NCBI RefSeq assembly: GCF_026222555.1
Contig: NZ_CP098511.1
Coordinates: 787,501-851,500, forward strand
Reading direction: 5' to 3'
Source of the DNA: Aquimarina sp. ERC-38
GTDB lineage: Bacteria; Bacteroidota; Bacteroidia; Flavobacteriales; Flavobacteriaceae
DNA length: 64,000 bases
Position 1 is the stretch's first letter. Every line of letters starts with the position of its first letter. Below are positions 1 to 9,015 of this stretch, in pieces. Under the pieces are notes generated by a model. The model ran no database searches. It saw only the letters and a list, made by a program, of their open reading frames with translations, and was not told the origin of the DNA. Position numbers and translations under genes: made by a program.

Positions 1-155
1 TCTTGAGTCTTGATTCCAAAAGCAATAGCGACCTGCCTATCAGCAGGTGGGTCTCACATCATTACTGGACATTACTGATTATAAACAAACAAAACTTTTA
101 ATAGCCTATTTATATTTAATAGAGATCAGTTATTGGGTGTCATTAAAACTACTTT
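1..155. repeat. Intergenic repeat fragment with small hairpin
   Basis: The first 70 bases contain the words TCTTGATTC and AGCAATAGCGA, which recur in similar form at about 45655-45705 (TCTTGATTC, AGCGATAGCGATC). Bases 34-55 can also fold as a hairpin (ACCTGC with GCAGGT). I read this as a copy of a dispersed intergenic repeat. No gene is visible here. The 3' part, to base 155, is AT-rich leader for the DUF58 gene. Confidence 0.4.
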
Positions 156-1085
156 ATGAAGGTAAGAGATGAAATTAACAAAACTTCGGGTTTTATCAAC
201 CTGGAACTACTGGCCAAAAAAGTAGTTGAAGGTTTTATTTCGGGGATGCATAAAAGTCCTTTTCACGGTTTCTCCTCGGAGTTTGCTGAACATAAAGTAT
301 ACAACCAGGGAGAAAGTACCCGGCATATTGACTGGAAGTTATATGCGAAAACAGATAAACTATTTACTAAACAATACGAAGAAGAAACCAACCTGAGGTG
401 TCATCTGATTATAGATAATTCTTCATCGATGCATTACCCAAAGGTGAAGGAATATCATCTAAACTCTTTAAATAAAATAAGCTTCTCGGTATTAGGGGCT
501 GCATGCCTCATGCAAATTTTAAAAAAACAACGGGATGCAGTTGGGTTAAGTATCTATAGCGACCGTTACGAATATTATTCTCCCGAAAAGGGAAGTGAAC
601 GGCATCACCAGATGTTATTACACCAATTAAATCAAGTTCTGGTTAAAGAGAAAGCTCCAAAAAACACTAAAACCTACGAAATACTACACCAGATTGCAGA
701 AAAAGTTCACCGCCGATCCCTGATCTTTTTATTTACGGATATGTTCCAGTCCTCGCAGGAAGCCGAAGCCCTTTTTGAAGCCTTACGCCATTTAACCTAT
801 AATAAGCATGAGGTAGTGTTGTTTCATACGTTTGATAGTCAAACGGAGATAAACTTTGATTTTACCAATAGTCCCACTCGTTTTGTAGATGTAGAAACCG
901 GAGAACATATTAATCTGTACGCAGATAATGTAAAAGAATCTTATCAAAAAGCGGTACGTACGTATTTTGAAGATTTACGTTTGCAATGCGTTCGATACCG
1001 GATCAAGTATGTAAAAGCGGATATTCAACAGTTGTTTGATCAAATTCTAACCACCTATATGGTGGAACGTCAAAAATTTAAATAA
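156..1085 (+). CDS. DUF58 domain protein
   Basis: 309 aa, no signal peptide. Residues about 36-60 carry the DUF58 signature: an HGFSSEF stretch followed by a Y-x2-GE-x-TRHIDWK segment. Next comes a vWA-like core with LIIDNSSSM (a MIDAS-like DxSxS start) and a later LIFLFTDMF strand. DUF58 proteins usually sit beside MoxR AAA+ ATPases and are thought to help assemble or activate envelope complexes. Any moxR partner would lie upstream of this window. The following gene starts 10 nt downstream but is of a different kind, so co-transcription is possible and unproven. Family assignment is firm; function is inferred only. Confidence 0.9.
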   Translation: MKVRDEINKTSGFINLELLAKKVVEGFISGMHKSPFHGFSSEFAEHKVYNQGESTRHIDWKLYAKTDKLFTKQYEEETNLRCHLIIDNSSSMHYPKVKEYHLNSLNKISFSVLGAACLMQILKKQRDAVGLSIYSDRYEYYSPEKGSERHHQMLLHQLNQVLVKEKAPKNTKTYEILHQIAEKVHRRSLIFLFTDMFQSSQEAEALFEALRHLTYNKHEVVLFHTFDSQTEINFDFTNSPTRFVDVETGEHINLYADNVKESYQKAVRTYFEDLRLQCVRYRIKYVKADIQQLFDQILTTYMVERQKFK

Positions 1086-1095
1086 CTATAGAAAA

Positions 1096-3888
1096 ATGAT
1101 AAAGAATAATTGTTTTTTAAAGATATTATATGCTAAAGTACATTTCGATTTTACGAAGAATATCCAGTTTAAAATAGTTGTTTTATTTGTTTTTGCTGTT
1201 CAGGGTATTATTTCTCAAAACTTAGAACAAGAAGCACAAAGTAAAATTGAAATATTACAAACCCTTATAGAGGAAGCGGAAAATAATAAAAGAGAAGTTA
1301 TCCGCGAAAAAATGACTTTACGAACAGCAGAGGTCTTTTTAAACTATGCTAAGTGGGATGAATTAAATACGACTTTTAATAAGGATGGGTTTGAATCATT
1401 AACTACCTATAAAAAACTTTTTAATCCCAATAATGATCCGCTCAAAGATGGTCTTGATAGTAAGGGCAGGGATGCTCAGGCAGTTGCAGACTACCTACCC
1501 ACCTTAGAGCGAAAACAGGTTATTAACATTCTTGATAAAGCGATTGCAAATATAAAAGCGCTTAACAACAACACTTTAAAAAGAAAAATAACCATCAACC
1601 CTGATTGGTCAAATATTTCTTTAGACCTACCGAATGCCCAGGTAATACAGGAATCTAATGGGGATAGGCGTCCTATCTTTACATCAGGTTATAACTTTAT
1701 GCCTGATACATCCATCGATCCTACAGGAATTTCAGATAAAGTATTGGATCTAACCGAATATTACGGAGCTGATAACACCTTTCTTCTTGCCGGAAATGTA
1801 TCAAGTGCACCCGGAGATTTAAACGTTGCCTATCAAAGAAGATTAAATGAAGCGAATAAATCTTCTAATTTTGGAAATGTTTTTTTGATTCATAGAATAG
1901 TACCTCAATATTTAAAAGATAAATATAAGAACGATAAGTCAGATACCTCCATTTATGCCGGACAGCGGCTATTTACAACTTATGATATTGATAATCCTGA
2001 TACCCGGATTTTATGGGAAACCATTCTAAGCCAAGCATCTTTGGATGCCAGAGGAAAAAAATACGTACAACAGGGCTATTTATTAGCTAATGAACCTCAT
2101 TTTTCTACGGCAGAAGGTTCTTTTGACAACGGAACTCCAAAAAATGCTAATGCTAAGGCAGATTGTATAGCAGATGACTTTTGTAACTTGAATTCTGTTT
2201 CAAAATTTACTAAAGACAACTTTAGTGTGTATCTTAAGTCCATACATCAAACCATTGATAACTTAAACAATAATTATGGATTAACTGATACTAATAGATA
2301 TGCACAATTTGAAGATATAAAGATAGACATACCTTTTAAAAGAAGTTTAATTGGTACGCCAATAGCCTATGACTGGATGCGTTATAATCAATATAGGGTA
2401 ACTAATTGGTTTAAATTTTTAAAGGACAATATTGTAAAGAATGATCCTACTGCCATCACGAATATAAAATTAATACCCGGTTATTTATTAGATAATATAA
2501 AAGATGCCGGTCTGGATTTTGAAGACTTGACCCGATTGTCCGGAATTAGCGGTAATGATGCTAAAGCGGTGAAAGAAAAGATGAGAGGCACACAAAGTCC
2601 GTTACTTAAAAAATACATGTACGATTGGCTTATCATGTCATTTTCTTACGACTTTTTCAGATCGGTAAGGCCTAATCAAATTATTTACAACTCTGAAGTT
2701 CATTATTTTTCAACAGTTCAATTCAGGGATTTATACCTTACACCAGAATATGCACGTTCTGTCACCTGGCTTTCTCATATCCTGGGACAAAATATGGGCG
2801 ACATTTGGGTTTGGTCCAGGGCAAAAGATGGTTCTGTTACTACTCAGAGATCAGAAGCCCATGCAGGTTCTTTAGGTCAACAACCCGCTATTGTCAACGA
2901 AATTCAATTGACGATGTTTGATCTAAATGCGCATGCAGAAGACATCTATCAAATTCAATTAGATAAAAAACCAATTAGAATATTTTATTCTGAGACTTCT
3001 GCAATTAATAAGACCGATCATATGACTCAATTGTCCGGGTTGTATGAAAAATTATACTTTGACGGATATCCCTTAGGCTTTGTTACAGAAAAAATTATTA
3101 AAGAACAGGATAATAATTTATGGAAGGTGGTATTAATTTCTCAAAGTCCCTCTGTAACAGAAGGTGAATTCAACCAACTTCAGGCCTATTTAGATAAAGG
3201 AGGTACTATTATTATTGATGAAGCTAGTCTTAAAACAAATGAATACGGAAAACCTTTGAACAAGGTATTAAATACAACCAATGGCGGTTCAATTATAACT
3301 GCAACTGACTTTAATTCCTTCAGGACACAAGCACTATCGACTGTTAAAGCTGCGGGATTAAATCCAAAATTAGCTCTTACCGAAAATAAATCAATAGATG
3401 AACGTGGTTGTTTCTGGAGATCTATACAAACTCCGGATGGCAGAAATGTAATTTCAATTAATAATTTATCCAAAACTAGTTCGGTTGTTACGATAACATT
3501 AGATGGTGTAAACAAATCAGATCTACAAATAAAAAATATGTTTAACGGAGAAGTTTTACCTACCAGTGAGATTGAATTGAAGCCAGAAGAAGTTTTACTC
3601 CTGGACGTTACATCGAAGATAGGAAATGTGGATACGGAAAATGAGTCTGATATAAAAATCTTCCCTAATCCCAGCACCGATTTTTTTGAAATTGCCTTTA
3701 ACAAACCGAAGACTTTCTTAAAAAGTATAGAAATATTTGATGTTTTAGGAAAACTAGTATATACAAAAGAAAATGAGGATAATTCCAATTTAAAGATTAG
3801 TGCAAGAATGTTTCAGATTGGAATGTATCTGTTGAAGTTAAAAGATTCCTCCGGAAATATAGATACTCATAAAATAGTAGTCAAATAG
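1096..3888 (+). CDS. Secreted T9SS clan GH-A (GH42-like) glycoside hydrolase, paralogue 1
   Basis: 930 aa. A hydrophobic export segment at about residues 25-40 ends near ISQN. The N-terminal extension before it is longer than in the paralogue at 4205, and no alternative start is available. A (beta/alpha)8-like catalytic region contains GYLLANEPHF (N332-E333, the usual acid/base NE pair of clan GH-A) and YNSEVHYF (E534, candidate nucleophile). It is followed by a segment resembling the amidotransferase-like trimerisation domain of GH42 beta-galactosidases, at about 620-760. The last 75 or so residues are a T9SS type A sorting domain (IFPNPS start, KIVVK end), so the enzyme should be exported and surface-attached or released. 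The substrate is unknown. Family placement is by motif only; GH50 or an unclassified GH-A family is an alternative. Confidence 0.65.
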   Translation: MIKNNCFLKILYAKVHFDFTKNIQFKIVVLFVFAVQGIISQNLEQEAQSKIEILQTLIEEAENNKREVIREKMTLRTAEVFLNYAKWDELNTTFNKDGFESLTTYKKLFNPNNDPLKDGLDSKGRDAQAVADYLPTLERKQVINILDKAIANIKALNNNTLKRKITINPDWSNISLDLPNAQVIQESNGDRRPIFTSGYNFMPDTSIDPTGISDKVLDLTEYYGADNTFLLAGNVSSAPGDLNVAYQRRLNEANKSSNFGNVFLIHRIVPQYLKDKYKNDKSDTSIYAGQRLFTTYDIDNPDTRILWETILSQASLDARGKKYVQQGYLLANEPHFSTAEGSFDNGTPKNANAKADCIADDFCNLNSVSKFTKDNFSVYLKSIHQTIDNLNNNYGLTDTNRYAQFEDIKIDIPFKRSLIGTPIAYDWMRYNQYRVTNWFKFLKDNIVKNDPTAITNIKLIPGYLLDNIKDAGLDFEDLTRLSGISGNDAKAVKEKMRGTQSPLLKKYMYDWLIMSFSYDFFRSVRPNQIIYNSEVHYFSTVQFRDLYLTPEYARSVTWLSHILGQNMGDIWVWSRAKDGSVTTQRSEAHAGSLGQQPAIVNEIQLTMFDLNAHAEDIYQIQLDKKPIRIFYSETSAINKTDHMTQLSGLYEKLYFDGYPLGFVTEKIIKEQDNNLWKVVLISQSPSVTEGEFNQLQAYLDKGGTIIIDEASLKTNEYGKPLNKVLNTTNGGSIITATDFNSFRTQALSTVKAAGLNPKLALTENKSIDERGCFWRSIQTPDGRNVISINNLSKTSSVVTITLDGVNKSDLQIKNMFNGEVLPTSEIELKPEEVLLLDVTSKIGNVDTENESDIKIFPNPSTDFFEIAFNKPKTFLKSIEIFDVLGKLVYTKENEDNSNLKISARMFQIGMYLLKLKDSSGNIDTHKIVVK

Positions 3889-4204
3889 AAATATAATTTT
3901 ACTGGCAGTTTGTGGAATGATTGGTTAAAATTTGTGTAGGTTATTTGTACATGGTAAAATTCTTCTTCAATTTTTTTATATAAAGAATCCTATCATTTTA
4001 GGTCAATTTAGCCATGTCATAAAAAATTATTTTTTACTATCCATTCGTATTCTAACTTAGTGTGGTGGACTATAAAATAATCTTTTCACTTACTTCACAT
4101 ACTTTATTACCATAAAACCGAAAAAGATAGCTTTTCATGGATTTATTATTTTAATTGTACCTTCACTACCTAACTCATTAATTTTCAATAGAAATAACTA
4201 CCCT
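3889..4204. other. Intergenic gap between the two GH-A paralogues
   Basis: 316 bases, very AT-rich. I see no open frame, terminator-grade hairpin or repeat. The gap suggests the downstream paralogue has its own promoter. Confidence 0.5.
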
Positions 4205-6952
4205 ATGAAATATTTTCAATTTAAGACTTTTATTTTTTCTGTTTTATTGATGCAATTTGTCTGTGCTCAAAATTTTGAACAACAAGCACGTGAAAAAATT
4301 GCAAGACTTCAGAATTTAATAACGACAGCAGAGAAAGCTAATAGAGATGTCATTCGTGAAAAAATGACTTTAAGGACAGCAGAAGTTTTTTTAAACTATG
4401 CTAAATGGGATGAATTAAATACTGAGTTTAATCAAAAAGGTTTTGAATCCCTTACTACTTATAGAAGTATTTATAATCCAAATAATGATCCGCTGAAGGA
4501 CGGTCGTGATAGTATGGGAAGAGATGCAAAAGCTGCTGCTGAAAACTTACCAACTTTTGAACGTAAGCAAATTATTATGATGGTGGAAAAAGCTATAGCA
4601 AATGTAAGGGCACTTAATAAGAATATTTTAAAAAGAAAACCTACTATTAATCCGGATTGGTCTAAAATTAGTTTAGATGCTAAAAATGCCAGAGTAGTTC
4701 AAACCGTTAACGGAAAAAAGCGTCCAATTTTTGTATCGTCTTATAATTTTATGCCCGATATATCCATTGACCCGACAGGAGTTTCTAAAAAAGAGTTAGA
4801 CTTAACTGAATATTATGGAGCGGACAATACCTTTCTCATTGCAGGAAATACTTCAAGTTCACCGGGAGTTTTAAATGTGGCTTATAAAAATAGTCTAATT
4901 AGAGCAAACAAGTCAGCAAATTTCGGTAATGTCTTTTTACAACATAGGATAGTTCCTTTTTATTTACAAGAAAAATATAGGAATGATAAGTCTGATACTT
5001 CTATATATGCCGGGGAGAGATCATTTACCACTTATGATATTGACAATCCGGACACTCGAATACTTTGGAAAACAATTTTAAACAAAGCCTCCTTAGATGC
5101 TAAAGGCAAAAATTTTTCAGGGCAAGGTTATTTATTAGCTAATGAGCCCCATTTTGCTACGGCAGAAGGCAGTTATGACAACGGAGCACCTTCTAGCGCT
5201 GATGCAGAAGCAGCTTGTGTAGCTGATGAATTTTGTAACTTAAATTCAGTTTCAAAATATACAATAGATAATTTTGCCGTTTACTTAAAAGACATACATT
5301 ATACAATTAATAACTTAAATAACAAGTACGGTTTAAAAGGAGTAGATCGATATGCCAGTTTTCGAGACGTAAAAATTGAATTACCATTTAAAAGGAGTTT
5401 GATAGGAACTCCAATCGCTTATGACTGGATGCGTTACAATCAATTTAGAGTAACAAATTGGTTTCAATTTTTAAAAGATAATATAACAAAAAATGATCCT
5501 GAAGCAAAGGTACATCTAAAGTTAATTCCAGGTTATTTAACAGACGAAATTAGGGATTCAGGATTAAATTTTGAAGACTTAACTAGGTTATCAGGAATTA
5601 GTGGAAACGATGCAAAGGTTGTGAAGCGTAGGATGAGAGGTGCGCAGAGTCCATTACTTGAAAAATATGCTTATGATTGGCGACTCATGTCTCTTCCTTA
5701 TGATTTCTTTAGATCGGTAAAACCGAATCAAGTTAATTATAATTCCGAAGTTCATTATTTTGCAACCGCGCAGTTCAGAGATCTATACTTAAAACCCAAA
5801 TATGCGCGATCTGTAACTTGGCTTGCACATTTACTAGGACAAAATATGAGTGAAATTTGGGTATGGTCCAGAGCTAAGGATGGGTCGGTAACTGCCCCAA
5901 GATTAGGGTCTCATACAGGTTCTTTAGGACAGCAGCCTGGTATTGTTAATGAAATACAATTAACCATGTTTGAACTCAATGCGCATGCTGAAGATATTTA
6001 TCAAATACAGTTGGCTAAAAAGCCTATAAGAATATTTCATTCAGAAACTTCTGCTATTAATAAAATTGATCATATGGTACCAATATCTAATTTATATGAA
6101 AAATTATATTTTGATGGCTACCCTCTAGGGTTCGTAACAAAGAAGATAATTCAAGAACAAAATAACGACAATTGGAAGGTTATACTTATTTCCGAGAGTC
6201 CCTTTGTCACGCCAGGTGAATTTAAAGCTTTACAAACCTACTTAGACAATGGCGGAACTATAATTATGGATGATAAAAGTTTAAAAACAGGTCCATATGG
6301 CAATCCTTTAAATAAAGTCCTTAACACTAATAAAGGAGGAAGAATAATGAAGGCAAATAGCCTTGGGCAATTTAGAAATACAGCAATATCTGTGGTCAAC
6401 ACATCTGGTCTAAAGCCAAGACTAATACTTAATGAGGATAAACCTGTTAATGAACGAGGTTGTTTTTGGAGGTCTATACAAACGCCTGATGGTAGAAATG
6501 TAATTTCAATTAATAATTTATCTAAAACAAGTTCTAAGATAACTATTAGATTGAAAGGTGTTCCTGCTTCAAATTTAACCTTAACCAATATGTTTACAGG
6601 AGAAATTTTATCTTCTAATAAAATTGAAATAGAATCAGAAGGAGTGCTTTTTCTGGACGCCAGATCAAAAAGAAACTCAAATAGAAAAGAATTAACTTTA
6701 GAAGAAAATTCTGGTATTAACATTTATCCAAATCCTACCTCTGATTTTTTTAAAATTGAGTTTAACAAACAGAATGTTTTCTTAGAAAAAATAACAATGT
6801 TCGATATTTCAGGGAAAATAGTATTTTTAAAAGATGTTGATAATGTTTCAAATTTAACAGTCGATACGAATATGTTACAAGATGGAGTGTATTTATTGAA
6901 GTTACAAGACTCATCCGGAGAAATAGATATTCGTAAAGTAATAGTAAAGTAA
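4205..6952 (+). CDS. Secreted T9SS clan GH-A (GH42-like) glycoside hydrolase, paralogue 2
   Basis: 915 aa, collinear with the 930-aa protein just upstream along its whole length, so this is a tandem gene duplication. It has a clean signal peptide (MKYFQFKTF start, cleavage likely after VCA). The same putative catalytic pair is kept, E314 in LLANEPHF and E515 in YNSEVHYF, with the identical 201-residue separation. The C-terminal T9SS domain (IYPNPTSDFF start, KVIVK end) is intact. The stretch around NERGCFWRSIQTPDGRNVIS is identical in both copies, whereas linkers differ. Its codons look somewhat more AT-rich than those of copy 1. Role as for copy 1: extracellular glycan hydrolysis, substrate not deducible. 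Confidence 0.65.
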   Translation: MKYFQFKTFIFSVLLMQFVCAQNFEQQAREKIARLQNLITTAEKANRDVIREKMTLRTAEVFLNYAKWDELNTEFNQKGFESLTTYRSIYNPNNDPLKDGRDSMGRDAKAAAENLPTFERKQIIMMVEKAIANVRALNKNILKRKPTINPDWSKISLDAKNARVVQTVNGKKRPIFVSSYNFMPDISIDPTGVSKKELDLTEYYGADNTFLIAGNTSSSPGVLNVAYKNSLIRANKSANFGNVFLQHRIVPFYLQEKYRNDKSDTSIYAGERSFTTYDIDNPDTRILWKTILNKASLDAKGKNFSGQGYLLANEPHFATAEGSYDNGAPSSADAEAACVADEFCNLNSVSKYTIDNFAVYLKDIHYTINNLNNKYGLKGVDRYASFRDVKIELPFKRSLIGTPIAYDWMRYNQFRVTNWFQFLKDNITKNDPEAKVHLKLIPGYLTDEIRDSGLNFEDLTRLSGISGNDAKVVKRRMRGAQSPLLEKYAYDWRLMSLPYDFFRSVKPNQVNYNSEVHYFATAQFRDLYLKPKYARSVTWLAHLLGQNMSEIWVWSRAKDGSVTAPRLGSHTGSLGQQPGIVNEIQLTMFELNAHAEDIYQIQLAKKPIRIFHSETSAINKIDHMVPISNLYEKLYFDGYPLGFVTKKIIQEQNNDNWKVILISESPFVTPGEFKALQTYLDNGGTIIMDDKSLKTGPYGNPLNKVLNTNKGGRIMKANSLGQFRNTAISVVNTSGLKPRLILNEDKPVNERGCFWRSIQTPDGRNVISINNLSKTSSKITIRLKGVPASNLTLTNMFTGEILSSNKIEIESEGVLFLDARSKRNSNRKELTLEENSGINIYPNPTSDFFKIEFNKQNVFLEKITMFDISGKIVFLKDVDNVSNLTVDTNMLQDGVYLLKLQDSSGEIDIRKVIVK

Positions 6953-7048
6953 GAGTGTGGTTCTATTCTAGTAGTTTTAGATTAACAAAATAAGATTTGT
7001 ACTAGCTATTTTCACGAAAAAAAATGCAAAAAATTAATTTAAAAATAA

Positions 7049-7078
7049 TTGTATAAGTAAAATAAAGTCGTAGATTTG
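7049..7078 (+). promoter_or_regulatory. Bacteroidota-type promoter for tRNA-Asp
   Basis: TTG at 7049-7051 (-33) and TAGATTTG at 7071-7078 (-7, consensus TAnnTTTG) are separated by 19 bases. Initiation would fall near 7084, about 12 bases before the tRNA. This is the cleanest promoter in the window and serves as the reference for the RNA promoters at 21976, 25628, 27238 and 30586. Confidence 0.75.
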
Positions 7079-7095
7079 CACCCGCATAAGCAATT

Positions 7096-7169
7096 GGTCT
7101 GGTAGTTCAGTTGGTTAGAATACCTGCCTGTCACGCAGGGGGTCGCGGGTTCGAGTCCCGTCCAGACCG
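7096..7169 (+). tRNA. tRNA-Asp (GTC)
   Basis: Cloverleaf: acceptor stem GGTCTGG (7096-7102) pairs with CCAGACC (7162-7168), discriminator G7169. The anticodon stem CCTGC/GCAGG encloses loop CTGTCAC with anticodon GTC at 7130-7132. The T arm contains GGTTCGAGTCC. CCA is not encoded. Confidence 0.95.
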
Positions 7170-7194
7170 CTTTTTATAAAAGCATCGTAATATA

Positions 7195-7230
7195 AACCTC
7201 GCTAGTCTATGACTTAGCGAGGTTTTATCT
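7195..7230 (+). terminator. Rho-independent terminator after tRNA-Asp
   Basis: A 10-bp stem AACCTCGCTA/TAGCGAGGTT (7195-7204 with 7215-7224), extended by a GTC/GAC inner stem, is followed by a T-rich tail on the + strand. It may also serve the convergent gene ending at 7261. Confidence 0.75.
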
Positions 7231-7260
7231 TTTAAGGGGATGATCGCATTAAAATTATAC

Positions 7261-8787
7261 TTATAAACTTCTTATATAATTGGTTAAGCTTGAATTGGCA
7301 TCCAGACCTATTTTTTTCTTTATCCTATATCTTGAGGTATGCACACTGCGCAACGAAATATTTAAAATTTTGGACATTTCGTAGTTATTAAAATTTAACT
7401 TAATAAGCGCACAATGTTTTAACTCAGTAGGTGTTAATTCAGGATGCTTATTACATATGGTTTTATAGAATTCCGTATTTACTTCAGTAAATCTCTTGTT
7501 AAATTCGTTCCAGGTGGTTGTATTAATATGAGAGTATTTCTTTTTATACTCTGTATATTCCGCAGGAGCTTTTATTTTAATAAGGTCAACTAAAAAATCA
7601 ATATTTTCCTGCATCTTAATTACTTTTAACGCATATCCGGTCAATTCTTTATTTTTTACTTCCAGGATAGCTTCATTTTTTTCGATTTTATGTTGGCTTA
7701 TCATAGAGAGCCTTTTAAATTTACTTCTTTGATAAAATACTATATAAACACCAGTTCCTAAGGTTAGGATTATTGCAAAAAGAATAATGGCACCTGTCAA
7801 TTTTTTATCTTCTTCTTTAATAAGTACTTGTTGTTGAGCAATAGTTATTTTATTTTTTTCTAACTGAGCTCTGTATTTATTTTTGATTTCAAATAGGTCT
7901 TCATTGAGTTTACTAGTGGTACTGAAAAGCTTGTCATTAACTTCCCTGGAAGCTTTTAAATAATCAACGGCACTCCTCCAGTTACCTTGAAGAATATGGA
8001 CATCAGCAATTTTTTGTAAGATTGCAGGTTCTGATTCAATATGTACTTGCTTGATCCTAATCCATTCTAAACTTTTCTGATAATAATAATGGGCACTATC
8101 ATATTGATATAATTCTTTTTTTAAATCTGCGGTAAAAGCTAAATTCATTGCTAAGTAAGGAGCATTTTTCTTTTCCAGATAAGATCGGGCCCGTACTAAT
8201 TGTTTTTCGGAAAGTGTAATGTTTCCAACCTTCATATTACAAAACCCCTGATCTGTCATTGCATATGGCAATATACGTCCGTTATCATACACCTGATTAC
8301 ATGAATCCAAATAGGTAAGGGCTACTTCGTACTTATGCCGGTCACGCCAAAATGTAGCGATGCTAAAGTAATTCGAAACTATTTGTTCCTTTACCTCCTG
8401 ATCAGATACCATTATGGACTTAGATAGTGATAAGGCACGGTGGAGATAATGTAATGCCAGCGAATCTTTGCTATAAATATCGTATAGGATCCCAATATCT
8501 CTATAAATCTCGACAGATACAATATCTTCTTTACGATTTTTTGCAAGTAATAAAGCTTCCCATAGATTATCAAAAGCAATACCATATCTACCACTATATC
8601 GATACTTATCGCTTTGATCAATAAGCCTTCTTATTTTAATACTATCGTGTAAATCTAAATCATCCGTATTTTGGGATGTAGTTATACTCCCGTTTGAACT
8701 TTTGTAGTTCTCCTGCCGCGTATGGTCACAAGCCCCTAAGAAAAAGAACATGGTAAAAATGATATGAACTACTACCCTTACATACAT
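7261..8787 (-). CDS. TPR-containing membrane regulator with C-terminal LuxR-type HTH
   Basis: 508 aa. The N-terminus is a lipoprotein-like signal (LGAC). Residues about 50-310 are helical TPR-like repeats. One membrane span follows at about 330-352, then a short coiled coil, and a LuxR-type helix-turn-helix at about 450-505 (LTPTELKHCALI, then SLRSVHTSRYRIKKK). This single-protein layout of outside TPRs, one span and inside HTH is common in Bacteroidota and is thought to couple an envelope signal to transcription. It is transcribed away from the GH127-like gene at 9016, so that gene is a plausible target. No ligand can be deduced. Confidence 0.8.
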   Translation of the reverse strand: MYVRVVVHIIFTMFFFLGACDHTRQENYKSSNGSITTSQNTDDLDLHDSIKIRRLIDQSDKYRYSGRYGIAFDNLWEALLLAKNRKEDIVSVEIYRDIGILYDIYSKDSLALHYLHRALSLSKSIMVSDQEVKEQIVSNYFSIATFWRDRHKYEVALTYLDSCNQVYDNGRILPYAMTDQGFCNMKVGNITLSEKQLVRARSYLEKKNAPYLAMNLAFTADLKKELYQYDSAHYYYQKSLEWIRIKQVHIESEPAILQKIADVHILQGNWRSAVDYLKASREVNDKLFSTTSKLNEDLFEIKNKYRAQLEKNKITIAQQQVLIKEEDKKLTGAIILFAIILTLGTGVYIVFYQRSKFKRLSMISQHKIEKNEAILEVKNKELTGYALKVIKMQENIDFLVDLIKIKAPAEYTEYKKKYSHINTTTWNEFNKRFTEVNTEFYKTICNKHPELTPTELKHCALIKLNFNNYEMSKILNISLRSVHTSRYRIKKKIGLDANSSLTNYIRSL

Positions 8788-9015
8788 TTACTAAATATAA
8801 CTATAACCAATAACATTTACTTATTGTATACTTTTCAATATGACCTTTAGAAATTAAGTTATTTATTTTTAGTTGTTTACAAATTTACAAGAAAGTGATT
8901 GATGTGATATTGAATAACATAAAAAACTAGTTGTTGTCATTTTGAATACCTATTTATTTCATTATTATATACATATACGTGAACCTTGTCATAAAATTTA
9001 AAATTTTAGAGTTAT

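Noticed and set aside
3186..3788. Long antisense open frame within the first GH-A gene
   Set aside because: Shadow of the coding strand; the paralogous gene has a similar antisense frame, and its composition is Ser/Ile/Leu-rich without any domain.
8412..8624. Short frames within the TPR-LuxR gene on both strands
   Set aside because: Nested in a clearly coding TPR region; no independent evidence.
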